NCBI GenBank assembly: GCA_964390905.1 | Contig: CAYMLO010000022.1 | Coordinates: 17,032 to 81,031 of the forward strand | From: JAFGLZ01 sp964390905 | GTDB taxonomy: Bacteria; Planctomycetota; Phycisphaerae; UBA1845; JAFGLZ01 | Length of the DNA stretch: 64,000 bases | Direction: 5' to 3' | Part shown: positions 1 through 7,483 of the stretch, one piece after another | Layout: every line of letters begins with the position of its first letter | How positions within the stretch are numbered: the stretch's first letter is position 1 | Notes under the pieces: model-generated | The model's database searches: none | Told to the model about the DNA's origin: nothing | What the model saw: the letters and a program-made list of their open reading frames with translations, nothing else | Position numbers and translations under genes: made by a program

Positions 1-878
1 TCGTCGCGGGTCATCCCGTTGTTTGCGAGACGGTAGGCCAGTCGACATCGGTCCATCACCCCACGAATGCCGTCCGGATCGTTGTCCTGGACGACCGACA
101 TCGCGTAGATACCGGCACCGACCAGCTCGCCGTGGGGCATGCGCTCTCCGGTTCGGTACTCGTGGTTGTAGGCGAACAGGTGCTCGCTGCCTTCCTCAGG
201 CCGGGAGCCGCCGAACGCCACGCAGAGGCGGACCTCCTGGCAGTACTCGTCGATAATGGCGTCGATACCGGCCTCGCTGACCTGGCCGATCTCGTCGGCG
301 GCGGCGATGACCCGGCGCAGACAGGCGCCGGCCTGCTCGGCGATGCCCTCGTCGTAGCGCGACTCGCCCGCGTCGGCCGCCAGCCGCCAGTCGTGCAAGG
401 CGGTGTGGATGCTCAGCAGATCGCCGCAGCCGGCCCGGTTGAGCCGTCCGGGTGCTTGCTGGATCAGCTCATAGTCAACGGCCACCACGTCGGCCCAGAT
501 CTGCCCGATGTAGCGGACCCGGCCCTCGACGCGAACGCCAACCGCGTCGGTAAGGGGGGCGTCGACGCTCACGATCGTCGGCACTTGAACGAGCCGGCAG
601 TCTCGCTTCATGGCCACGAACTTGGCGGTGTCGGCCGACGAGCCGCCACCGATGCCGTAGACCACGTCGCAGTCCGGCAGGTCGCGCTCGAGCGCCTCGA
701 GCGTCTCGGTCGCCATGTCGGTGACCATACAGAGCCGCATCGGCTCGAAGTCGACCTGCTTGCGAACCAGCTCCCAGGGCTCGGGCATGGTACAGACCAT
801 GCCGTCGCCCTCACGCTCGATCAGGTCGGTGAGGATTCGCCGCCCACGCAGAATCTCGGGCTTCTGGTAGGTCTGCAT
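1..878 (-). CDS. Iron-containing dehydrogenase, glycerol-1-phosphate dehydrogenase-like (3' end cut by window)
   Basis: The frame starts at an ATG at 878 and runs off the left edge; 292 codons are visible. An NAD(P)-binding glycine motif GIGGGSS lies at residues 75-81. The likely metal ligands are Asp153 (AGCGDLLS), His233 (EGSEHLFAY) and His249 (MPHGELVG), the layout of the iron/zinc-dependent polyol dehydrogenase fold. The stretch VPTIVSVDAPLTDA and the GCGD/DW segment recall the AraM/EgsA (sn-glycerol-1-phosphate dehydrogenase) branch more than ordinary alcohol dehydrogenases. That sub-family call is from memory, and the substrate is not proven. No good Shine-Dalgarno precedes the ATG. It is oriented like the transketolase, aminotransferase and SCP2 genes to its right, but a small plus-strand ORF separates it from them, so co-transcription is uncertain. 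Confidence 0.8.
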   Translation of the reverse strand, partial: MQTYQKPEILRGRRILTDLIEREGDGMVCTMPEPWELVRKQVDFEPMRLCMVTDMATETLEALERDLPDCDVVYGIGGGSSADTAKFVAMKRDCRLVQVPTIVSVDAPLTDAVGVRVEGRVRYIGQIWADVVAVDYELIQQAPGRLNRAGCGDLLSIHTALHDWRLAADAGESRYDEGIAEQAGACLRRVIAAADEIGQVSEAGIDAIIDEYCQEVRLCVAFGGSRPEEGSEHLFAYNHEYRTGERMPHGELVGAGIYAMSVVQDNDPDGIRGVMDRCRLAYRLANNGMTRD

Positions 879-1032
879 CGTCGGCAAGGTATCGACACGG
901 TCCGCCGCTCGTCAAGACGACGACCGCCCCGTTCCGGCCCGCCAAAGAAGCAAGGACCGATAATAACCGTCCCGGTTGATCGGCCCGGACACCGATTCGA
1001 CTGGGCCTTAACCCGCGGACCCCCATCTGACG

Positions 1033-1311
1033 ATGATCAAGACGGCTGATTTGCCGAAGGACTCGGCCGTGACTGGCATCATGTTCGCATGCATCCTGAC
1101 CATTGCCGTGGGCTGCTACATGTTCCTGTACCTCGCCGGCAAGCAGAACGAGATCGAGGAGAAGGACCGCGAGATCCGATGGCGGTCGGAGCGACTCGAG
1201 GCGTATCGCCAAGCCCAGGCAAGACAAAGCACGCCAACCGTCATGCTCAATGGCGTACAGAACGCCACCCCACCAGCACCCCCCGCCGGCGAGTCCGAAG
1301 CGCCGACATAG
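1033..1311 (+). CDS. Small single-span membrane protein, function unknown
   Basis: 92 residues. One hydrophobic segment (about residues 14-35, GIMFACILTIAVGCYMFLYL) is followed by a highly charged, probably helical stretch rich in Glu, Arg and Gln (about 36-66). A Pro/Ala-rich tail ends the protein. The arrangement suggests a membrane-anchored short coiled coil. It lies between two minus-strand genes and ends 21 bases before the transketolase stop codon. No domain is recognised. It could be spurious because the region is GC-rich, but the membrane span followed by a clean amphipathic helix is unlike the random frames around it. Confidence 0.5.
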   Translation: MIKTADLPKDSAVTGIMFACILTIAVGCYMFLYLAGKQNEIEEKDREIRWRSERLEAYRQAQARQSTPTVMLNGVQNATPPAPPAGESEAPT

Positions 1312-1332
1312 AACGTCCAAGCGGGTGGTTCA

Positions 1333-2175
1333 TCACGCCCTGTCGTAAGCGCGGTCGAGTGCGGCCAGGGCCTCCTCCAGCCGGGCGCTGTCCAGGCCCC
1401 CGTAGTGCCACTCCGGTCGGTCTTCCATGAAGTCAACGCCTTTGCCCTTGACCGTGCGGCAGATGATGATCGAGGGGCGCTCCGTTTCGGCGTGGGCGTT
1501 TTCGACGGCCTGGCAGATCTCTCGCATGTCATGGCCGTCGATCTCCTGGGTGTACCAGCCGAACGCCTCCCAACGTTTGGCGAGCGGCTCGAGGGTCATG
1601 ATGTCTTCGGTGGCCCCGTCGATCATCAGCATGTTGCGGTCGAGCAGCACCGTCAGGTTGGTCACCTTGAATTGGTTGCCCGACATCGCGCCTTCCCAGA
1701 TCGTGCCCTCGCACTGTTCCCCATCGCCACAGACGCAGTACGTGTGCCACGACTTGCCCTGGAGCCGCGCGCCGATGGCCATGCCCAGCGCGATCCCCAG
1801 CCCGTGGCCGAGCGAGCCCGTCGAGGCGTCCACCCCGGGCACCTTCAAGGTGTCCAAGTGCATGCCGAACGCCGAGCCGGTCTTGTTGAACGTCTTGAGC
1901 AGCTCGACGTCGAAGAAGCCCAGCAGACCCAACAGGGCCGCATGGCCCACTCCCCCGTGGCCCTTGCTCAGCACGAACCGGTCGCGGTCATCCCAGTCCG
2001 GACGCTTCGGATCGATCCGCATGTACTTGCCGTAGAGGGCGACCAGGATGTCCGTCTGGCTGAGGGCCCCGCCGATGTGGCTGCCGCCGGCCCAGCCCGT
2101 GACCTGCAGGCTCAGCCGCCGGACCTCCCAGGCCCTGTCCTCCAGCTGCTTGATCTCCTCGTCCGTTACGGGCAT
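1333..2175 (-). CDS. Transketolase, N-terminal (thiamine diphosphate/metal binding) subunit
   Basis: 280 residues, the length of the N-terminal half in split transketolases. Visible hallmarks are His33 in GSHIGG, SKGHGG (70-75), and the thiamine-diphosphate motif that starts with GDGEQCEG at 150 and ends with Asn181. The matching C-terminal (pyrimidine-binding) half is not in the window. It would be expected immediately downstream at lower coordinates, but there the plus-strand small ORF and the dehydrogenase follow. Split transketolases serve the pentose phosphate pathway, but also specialised sugar pathways. The adjacent aminotransferase and dehydrogenase make a dedicated pathway possible; this is inference. 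A copy of the short dispersed repeat at 2228-2245 lies in its upstream spacer. Confidence 0.88.
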   Translation of the reverse strand: MPVTDEEIKQLEDRAWEVRRLSLQVTGWAGGSHIGGALSQTDILVALYGKYMRIDPKRPDWDDRDRFVLSKGHGGVGHAALLGLLGFFDVELLKTFNKTGSAFGMHLDTLKVPGVDASTGSLGHGLGIALGMAIGARLQGKSWHTYCVCGDGEQCEGTIWEGAMSGNQFKVTNLTVLLDRNMLMIDGATEDIMTLEPLAKRWEAFGWYTQEIDGHDMREICQAVENAHAETERPSIIICRTVKGKGVDFMEDRPEWHYGGLDSARLEEALAALDRAYDRA

Positions 2176-2227
2176 GGATCATTCCCTCTGCCTGTTGAAC
2201 GCGATGCGGTCCGCGCCCCGTCAGCAC

Positions 2228-2245
2228 CGCGACCGTCAGGGAGCG
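2228..2245. repeat. Single copy of dispersed 18-nt repeat motif
   Basis: The 18 bases CGCGACCGTCAGGGAGCG in the spacer between the aminotransferase and transketolase genes are the exact reverse complement of 39142-39159 and match 39002-39018 with one mismatch. The two loci are 37 kb apart. An 18-base exact match is unlikely by chance in 64 kb, so this is treated as one member of a dispersed family. See the array at 38955-39169. Confidence 0.65.
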
Positions 2246-2276
2246 ACCTATCTGTCCTGAGTTTGTGCGTCGGATC

Positions 2277-3548
2277 CTACGAGCCGAACTGCTCGGCCAC
2301 AACACGGAACGCCGCGTCGGCGACGTCGAGCGTCTGGGTCACGTCCTCCTCGGTATGCGCCGTGGAGACGAACAGGTTGTGATGCGGGTGTACGAACACG
2401 CCCCGACGCCCCATCTCTGCACACCACACCTGACTGCGATACAGGTCGTCGTCGTTGGTGAACCGGACGAACGGCATGGCCGGATGTCCGCTGCACGTCA
2501 GCTGCAATCCGTGCGACGCCGCCCCATCCGTCAGGCCGTCACAGAGTTTCTGACCGAGCTCGAACATCCGGGCAATCCCGTCGCAGGCCTCCAGCTCGTC
2601 CAGCGTCGCGATCGCCGCCGCCATCGGCACGGCGCTGAACCAGTAGCTGCCCGCCAGGAACACCTTGCTGGCCGCCGTCTTGAACTCATCTCGTCCGCCG
2701 CAGGCGCTGAGGGGGTACCCGTTGGCGATGGCCTTGCAGTAGGCCGACAGATCCGGTCTGACGCCGAAGTACTCCCCGCTGCCGCCGATGTGCAACCGGA
2801 AACACGTCCGGACGTCGTCGAGGACGAGCACGATGCCCTCGTCGTCGCACAGCTTCCGCACGCCCACCCAGAATCCCTCGGCCGGCAGCTCATTGTCCCA
2901 CCAGTTGGGGAAGTGGTAGGGCGTCAGGATGACCGCTGCAATCTCGCCGCGATGCCGCTCGACGAGCTTCTCCAGACCGGTCAGGTCGTTCCATCGAAAC
3001 GTCAAGATGTCCTGCCGGTCGCCCAGCGTCAGGCCTGCATGGCCCGGGGTGCACCAGGCATCCTTGCCGTGATAGGCGCCCTGAGCCATGATGACTTTGT
3101 TCTTGCCCGTGTGGGCCCGGGCCACCTGAAGCGCCCAGGTCGTCATGTCCGACCCGTTCTTGGCGAAGAGGAACCAGTCGGCGAAGGGCGTGATCTCGAC
3201 CAGGCGCTCGGCCAGCTCGACCATTACCTCGCTGGGGGCGCTCAGGCAGTTGCCCTGCTCCCGCTGCTTGGCGGCCGCTTCCTCGACCTTCGGATGGTTG
3301 TGGCCCAGCAGCATCGGGCCGTAGGAGCAGATCCAGTCGATGTATTCGTTGCCGTCAATGTCCCATGTCCGGCTGCCCTGCCCGCGGGCGAAGTAGTACG
3401 GCGTGGCGCCGGGCGTCCGAAGTGCGGGCGAGTGATGGCCGTAGATCCCGCACGGGATCACCTGGGTCGCCCGCTCGAACAGCTCGACCGACCGGTCGAA
3501 CTTGCACAAGGCCGCTTCTTGCTGCTGTTCGGTCTTGACATCCGCCAT
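2277..3548 (-). CDS. Class III PLP-dependent aminotransferase (glutamate-1-semialdehyde aminomutase-like)
   Basis: 423 residues, normal for the family. The fold markers run in order: substrate-loop region DGNEYIDWICSYGP (65-78), the cofactor phosphate-binding segment NGSDMTTWALQVAR (131-144), the Asp that contacts the PLP ring nitrogen in LVLDDVRTCFR (Asp244), and the Schiff-base Lys272 in YCKAIANGYPLSA. Canonical family members usually read DEVxTGFR, so the DDVRTCF variant suggests a divergent substrate rather than a housekeeping HemL. It is followed by transketolase (101-base spacer) and preceded by the SCP2-like gene (54-base spacer), all on the minus strand, so an operon is likely. The amine acceptor is unknown. 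Confidence 0.88.
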   Translation of the reverse strand: MADVKTEQQQEAALCKFDRSVELFERATQVIPCGIYGHHSPALRTPGATPYYFARGQGSRTWDIDGNEYIDWICSYGPMLLGHNHPKVEEAAAKQREQGNCLSAPSEVMVELAERLVEITPFADWFLFAKNGSDMTTWALQVARAHTGKNKVIMAQGAYHGKDAWCTPGHAGLTLGDRQDILTFRWNDLTGLEKLVERHRGEIAAVILTPYHFPNWWDNELPAEGFWVGVRKLCDDEGIVLVLDDVRTCFRLHIGGSGEYFGVRPDLSAYCKAIANGYPLSACGGRDEFKTAASKVFLAGSYWFSAVPMAAAIATLDELEACDGIARMFELGQKLCDGLTDGAASHGLQLTCSGHPAMPFVRFTNDDDLYRSQVWCAEMGRRGVFVHPHHNLFVSTAHTEEDVTQTLDVADAAFRVVAEQFGS

Positions 3549-3602
3549 AATCGTGCCCTCCCCGATAGCAGGGCGGTTCGTTCCGCCCCGGCGTAGGATC
3601 GC

Positions 3603-4364
3603 TCATTTCAGGTACGGCTTGAGGTACTCCAGCATCGCGTTGAGCTGATCTGCCAGCGGCAGGAATCCGGTAATGACCACGTCGCCCCGGCCCAGGGCGG
3701 CGAATGCATCCATCCGCCCGTTCAGCAGGTCGTTGCAGACCTGCAGGTCACGGAAATGCATCTTGACGTTGGGGGCGTCGGCCGGCCCCTTGCCGGCCGT
3801 GAATCTCCCGTCGCGGTGCGTCAGGTGGACGCAGGGGCCGTCGGGCAGGATCTTGAACTCCGCCGTGCCGTTCGGCGTGTGGGAGGCCAGGTCCGACACC
3901 GCAGGATCCAGCTCGGCCAACTCCGCCAGTCCATAGATGGCCGTGTACAGCATGCACTGCGTTACGAACGCGAAAACCCGCTCGTCGGCGAGCACGTCGT
4001 CCGATGCGCGCAGGTAGTGCTCCAGCCGATCCGTCAGTTTGCCAAACTCGTTGGACATGAACCCCAATCGCGTGAACCCCTTGACGGGGACGGGATTGGC
4101 CTTGCCGTCGAACATCGCGTTGAGGTGCTGGGGCGATTTGAACCAGAGCTTCACGTCGGCCCGATCGGCGGGCCCTCGCCCGACGCGGCACTGCCCGTTG
4201 TGGATCGAGACATAGCCCCGGGGGCCTTGGCGGACGGAGAACTCCACCGTGACCCCCCACGACCCGACCAGCTGAGTCATCTCGGGATCGAACGCGACGA
4301 GTTCCTCCAGATTGGGCAGAACGGCGTGGAGGTTCAGGTGCGCCTTGACCAGATCGTCTTGCAT
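3603..4364 (-). CDS. SCP2 sterol-binding-like protein with duplicated domain
   Basis: The start at 4364 is chosen because GGAGG sits five bases upstream; upstream in-frame starts lack a site. This gives 253 residues. Two similar halves are visible: each contains a short beta-rich stretch with a charged turn (GRGPADRADVKLWF; GKGPADAPNVKMHF), then a helix with NAMFDGK or NDLLNGR, and a C-terminal amphipathic helix ending in LEHYL or LKPYL. This is the pattern of SCP2-type lipid-binding domains, here in tandem. It is soluble with no signal peptide. Family knowledge points to binding of a hydrophobic ligand. Its place as first gene before the aminotransferase and transketolase hints at a shared lipid or isoprenoid-related pathway, which is inference. 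Confidence 0.7.
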   Translation of the reverse strand: MQDDLVKAHLNLHAVLPNLEELVAFDPEMTQLVGSWGVTVEFSVRQGPRGYVSIHNGQCRVGRGPADRADVKLWFKSPQHLNAMFDGKANPVPVKGFTRLGFMSNEFGKLTDRLEHYLRASDDVLADERVFAFVTQCMLYTAIYGLAELAELDPAVSDLASHTPNGTAEFKILPDGPCVHLTHRDGRFTAGKGPADAPNVKMHFRDLQVCNDLLNGRMDAFAALGRGDVVITGFLPLADQLNAMLEYLKPYLK

Positions 4365-4508
4365 GGACGCCTCCACGATGCTGTGACGTGACCGCAGGAC
4401 CAGCCGGGCCATCGCTCCCATGAAGACCACGGCTCTCCCCGCTTCTGGCAGCATAATGGACGCCCCGCCGACAGGTCAACACGCGGCGGCGGGGCAGCCC
4501 GGCTTTGG

Positions 4509-4605
4509 GCCTGGCTCAAAAAGGGGACTGGCTTCGAGCCGGAGACGCACAGTCCTTCGTGGAGAAACCAAACGATGGCGTGCCTGTCCCCTTTTTGAAC
4601 CAGGC
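4509..4605. repeat. Dispersed ~100-bp element with 24-bp terminal inverted repeats, copy 1 (MITE/REP-like)
   Basis: The left arm 4509-4532 and right arm 4582-4605 are inverted repeats that differ at two of 24 positions. The arm core reads TTCAAAAAGGGGACAG or variants. The whole element, including about 50 inner bases, aligns in reverse orientation with 37238-37337. It carries no gene. The size, inverted ends and second homologous copy fit a non-autonomous mobile repeat; no mobilising enzyme is seen nearby. Its right end lies 12 bases before the leuA -35 box. Confidence 0.8.
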
Positions 4606-4617
4606 TCGGTTTTGGTA

Positions 4618-4646
4618 TTGACGCATTGCGACCTTGCCGATATATT
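4618..4646 (+). promoter_or_regulatory. Sigma70-type promoter of the leuA leader transcript
   Basis: TTGACG at 4618-4623 and TATATT at 4641-4646 are separated by exactly 17 bases, a near-consensus housekeeping promoter. Transcription would start around 4653, ahead of the leader peptide (4677) and the attenuator (4812-4847). Confidence 0.85.
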
Positions 4647-4676
4647 CCAGGAGTAGTCGAAGGAGCCCCAGCGCGC

Positions 4677-4769
4677 ATGACAGGCAAGGAGCATCACGCC
4701 AGACGCAGCTTGTACCTGAGCCTATTGCTCGGTCTGCTGCTGGCGTTGCGCCTTGACGTCAGCGCGTAG
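4677..4769 (+). CDS. leuL: Leucine leader peptide (attenuation of leuA)
   Basis: A 30-codon reading frame beginning ATG at 4677 and ending TAG at 4767-4769. Ten of its 30 residues are leucine, at positions 12, 14, 16-18, 20-22, 24 and 26, using codons TTG, CTG, CTA, CTC and CTT. AAGGAG lies 11 bases upstream, slightly far but usable. The frame sits between a strong promoter and an intrinsic terminator upstream of 2-isopropylmalate synthase. Its stop codon lies inside the segment that can form the antiterminator (4764-4772). This is the standard arrangement in which ribosome stalling at Leu codons decides termination. It could instead be read as a small hydrophobic peptide, but the structural context argues strongly for a leader. 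Confidence 0.88.
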   Translation: MTGKEHHARRSLYLSLLLGLLLALRLDVSA

Positions 4770-4822
4770 GGCCCTGACACGATCGCGAAAGCACCGAACG
4801 GAGTCATCAACGAGCCCTACGC
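4764..4822 (+). promoter_or_regulatory. Antiterminator helix of the leucine attenuator
   Basis: Bases 4764-4772 (GCGTAGGGC) are perfectly complementary to 4814-4822 (GCCCTACGC). The second strand overlaps the 5' half of the terminator stem (4812-4825), so the two structures exclude each other. The first strand spans the leader stop codon. A ribosome that finishes the leader would cover it and allow termination; a ribosome stalled on the Leu codons about 50-80 bases earlier would leave it free. Seen directly as complementarity; the mechanism is known from other leu and trp leaders. Confidence 0.8.
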
Positions 4823-4847
4823 AGCGATGCGAGGGCTCTTGTTTTTT
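4812..4847 (+). terminator. Intrinsic terminator (attenuator) upstream of leuA
   Basis: The 7-bp stem GAGCCCT (4812-4818) / AGGGCTC (4832-4838) is continued inward by CGCA/TGCG around a GCGA loop, with one bulged base. A T-rich run follows at 4839-4847 (TTGTTTTTT). leuA begins 200 bases later, so this is a conditional terminator in the leader rather than an end-of-gene signal. Confidence 0.9.
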
Positions 4848-5049
4848 GGACGACGGCCATGACGATACGTCGCTCGAGGATGACCAGACTGTTACTGCCC
4901 GGGGCCGGGCGGCGCACGTGCGCGGTCCGGCCCGAAGCCCCTTCTGCCGCGGCCTGACATCCGGGCCAGGTGCCGCGGCCAGGGCAAGGCGGCCCGGACT
5001 CCTCATCAAGCGGCAACCATCCGCACCCAAGGTGCTGCGGAGCACAAAC

Positions 5050-6639
5050 ATGACCGACACAAAGAGCACGACAGAGGCAAACGCCAGTCAGCAGGATCAG
5101 CCCGTTATTCGGATCTTCGACACGACGCTTCGAGACGGCGAGCAGTCGCCGGGTGCGTCGCTGAACCGATCGGCCAAGCTCGAGATCGCCCGTCAGCTGG
5201 AACGGCTCGGCGTGGACATCATCGAGGCCGGGTTCCCCATCACCAGCAACGACGACTTCGAGGCCGTCAAGGCCATCAGCGGACAGATCGAAGGGTGCAC
5301 CGTGGCCGGCCTGGCGCGATGCGTGGACAAGGACATCCGACGCGCCGCTGACGCGGTCCAGCAGGCCGCTCACCCCCGGATCCACGTCTTCTGCGCCACC
5401 AGCAAGATCCATCGGCAATACAAGCTCAAGCGGGCGCGAGAAGAGATCCTCAAGATGAGCGTCGAGGGGGTCGAGCTGGCCAAGAGCTTCACTGACGACG
5501 TCGAATTCAGCCCGGAGGACGCCAGCCGGACGGAGATCGATTTTCTGGCCGAGGTGGTCGAGGCGACCATCGGCGCCGGCGCTACGACGGTGAACATCCC
5601 CGACACGGTGGGCTACACGACGCCCGACCGGTTCCGGGAGATCATCACGCAACTGCGCCAGCGCGTCGCTGACATCGACCGCGCGGTAATCAGCATTCAC
5701 TGCCACAACGACCTGGGGCTTGCGGTGGCGAATTCTCTGGCGGCCGTCCAGGCCGGTGCCCGGCAGATCGAGTGCACGATCAACGGCATTGGCGAGCGGG
5801 CCGGCAACTGCTCGCTGGAGGAGGTCGTGATGGCCCTGAAGGTCCGCAACGATCACTTCCGTGCGACGACGCGGATCGACACGCGACGGATCTACCCCAC
5901 GTCGCGGATGGTGGCCAGCCTGACGGGCATCCAGGTGCAGCGTAACAAGGCCATCGTGGGGCTCAACGCCTTTGCCCACGAGGCGGGCATCCATCAGCAC
6001 GGCGTGCTGGAGCATGCCGCCACGTACGAGATCATGAGGCCCGAGGACGTCGGTCTGGCCGCCAACGAGCTCGTGCTCGGCAAGCACTCGGGACGCCACG
6101 CGTTCCGGGACCGCCTCGAGCAGCTCGGTCACAGACTCACCGATGAGCAGATCGACAAGACGTTCGCGCAGTTCAAGGACCTGGCCGACAAGAAGAAAGA
6201 GGTCTTCGACGAAGACCTCGAGGCCCTCGTCGAGGAGGCGATCAGCGACGTGCCCGCCACCTGGGCGCTGGAGACGGTCCAGACGACGGCGGGCGGTGGG
6301 GTCATCGCGACGGCTACCGTCTGCCTGCGCAACGTCGCCGAAGACCGCGTCATCCAGGACGCCGCCACGGGCGATGGGCCGGTCGACGCGATGTATTCGG
6401 TGGTCCAGAGGATTACCGGCGTTCGCGTCAAGCTGAGGGAGTATCAGCTCCGGGCGATCACCGCTGGCAAGGAGGCCCAGGGCGAGGTCACGCTGAAGAT
6501 CGAGCAGAACGGTCAGACCGTTCGCGGCCGGGCCCACTCCGTGGACATCGTCGAGGCCTCCGCCAAAGCCTACGTCAATGCCATCAATGCGCTGATTGCC
6601 CTGGGCGCTGTATCGGAGGAGAAGACCGAGGGGGTGTGA
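5050..6639 (+). CDS. leuA: 2-isopropylmalate synthase
   Basis: It condenses 2-oxoisovalerate with acetyl-CoA, the first committed step of leucine synthesis. The 529-residue frame starts at ATG 5050 with GGAG seven bases upstream; the frame stays open further upstream, but that stretch is the leader. The N-terminal catalytic barrel opens with FDTTLRDGEQSPGASL, and the metal-binding HCHNDLGLAVANS motif follows. A C-terminal regulatory domain (from about residue 390) contains GGGVIATATVCL and ends with the RAHSVDIVEASAKAYVNAIN segment typical of leucine-feedback LeuA. Length matches the long bacterial LeuA type. It is controlled by the leader attenuator and probably also allosterically by leucine. 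No other leu gene follows: a HAD gene and aroDE come next. Confidence 0.96.
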   Translation: MTDTKSTTEANASQQDQPVIRIFDTTLRDGEQSPGASLNRSAKLEIARQLERLGVDIIEAGFPITSNDDFEAVKAISGQIEGCTVAGLARCVDKDIRRAADAVQQAAHPRIHVFCATSKIHRQYKLKRAREEILKMSVEGVELAKSFTDDVEFSPEDASRTEIDFLAEVVEATIGAGATTVNIPDTVGYTTPDRFREIITQLRQRVADIDRAVISIHCHNDLGLAVANSLAAVQAGARQIECTINGIGERAGNCSLEEVVMALKVRNDHFRATTRIDTRRIYPTSRMVASLTGIQVQRNKAIVGLNAFAHEAGIHQHGVLEHAATYEIMRPEDVGLAANELVLGKHSGRHAFRDRLEQLGHRLTDEQIDKTFAQFKDLADKKKEVFDEDLEALVEEAISDVPATWALETVQTTAGGGVIATATVCLRNVAEDRVIQDAATGDGPVDAMYSVVQRITGVRVKLREYQLRAITAGKEAQGEVTLKIEQNGQTVRGRAHSVDIVEASAKAYVNAINALIALGAVSEEKTEGV

Positions 6640-6748
6640 TTGCCGCGCCAAGGGTGATAGGATTCGATCCCCGGCGGCTGGGGCGAGGGGTCCCCCACGC
6701 GTGTCAACGAAGGATACCGCTGCGCGGCCCGCTGCGTTTGGAGATCTG

Positions 6749-7483
6749 ATGCCGATCCGCGCGATAACGTTCGACTTCTGGGGCACGCTCTACGATGAGG
6801 TGGGCGATTCGTCCGACAGACGGGAGCGGCTGCGATACCAGTACGCCTGCATGTTCTTCCGGATGATGGGTGTTGAGCTGGACGAAGCGAAGCTCGAGCG
6901 GGTGATGGGCGAGGCCCCCCATTACGCCGAACGGCTGTGGCGCGAGCAGCATCGAACGATGAGCCGGGATGAGCTTGGCCAATACGTTGCCGAGCAGATG
7001 GGCTACAGTCTGGAGGACGCATCGGCCGACGCCTTGGGCGAAGCGCTGGCCATGGCTGGCGCGCGCGTGCCGCCCGTGTTGAAGGTCGGCGCCAACGGCG
7101 TCCTGGAGGACCTCGGCGGACGGTACAAGCTTGCCGTCATCAGCGACACGGGCCTGTCGCTCGGGTGCGCGCTTCGCGAGGTGATGCGGGCCGACCAGGT
7201 GCTCGACTACTTCGATCACCTGACCTTCAGCGACGAGACCACCACCACCAAGCCCCAGCCCCGCCAGTTCCTGTACACCTGCTTCATGCTGCAGGTGCCG
7301 CCGGACCAGACCGTCCACGTCGGCGATCTGGAGGAGACCGACATCGCGGGGGCCCGCGAGGCGGGGCTGCGATCGGTGTTGGTTACCAACGGGCGCGACG
7401 TGGATAAGACGGCCGCGGACGCCTCGATCAGGACACTGGAGGAGCTGACGGGCGTCCTGAGACGCTGGGAGGAGGCGGCATGA
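6749..7483 (+). CDS. HAD-superfamily hydrolase
   Basis: 244 residues from ATG 6749, with GGAG five bases upstream; the frame is open earlier but without a site. Motif I reads TFDFWGTL, with nucleophile Asp9 and Thr13; the second Asp of classical phosphatases is replaced by Trp11, as in the haloacid-dehalogenase-like branch. Motif II is the VISDTG stretch, the conserved Lys lies in TTTKPQPRQF, and motif IV is HVGDLEETDIAGAREAG. The protein is soluble. It overlaps aroDE by four bases (ATGA), so translation is probably coupled. This may place it as a phosphatase associated with shikimate metabolism or merely as an operon passenger; the substrate is unknown. Confidence 0.88.
   Translation: MPIRAITFDFWGTLYDEVGDSSDRRERLRYQYACMFFRMMGVELDEAKLERVMGEAPHYAERLWREQHRTMSRDELGQYVAEQMGYSLEDASADALGEALAMAGARVPPVLKVGANGVLEDLGGRYKLAVISDTGLSLGCALREVMRADQVLDYFDHLTFSDETTTTKPQPRQFLYTCFMLQVPPDQTVHVGDLEETDIAGAREAGLRSVLVTNGRDVDKTAADASIRTLEELTGVLRRWEEAA

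Noticed and set aside
4509..4605. Similar predicted peptides (VWFLHEGLCVSGS and VWFFLNELRASGS) from two loci, which look like a conserved short gene
   Set aside because: Both stretches lie wholly inside the inverted-repeat element at 4509-4605 and 37238-37337. The likeness follows from repeat identity, not from coding constraint; neither has a start with a ribosome binding site.
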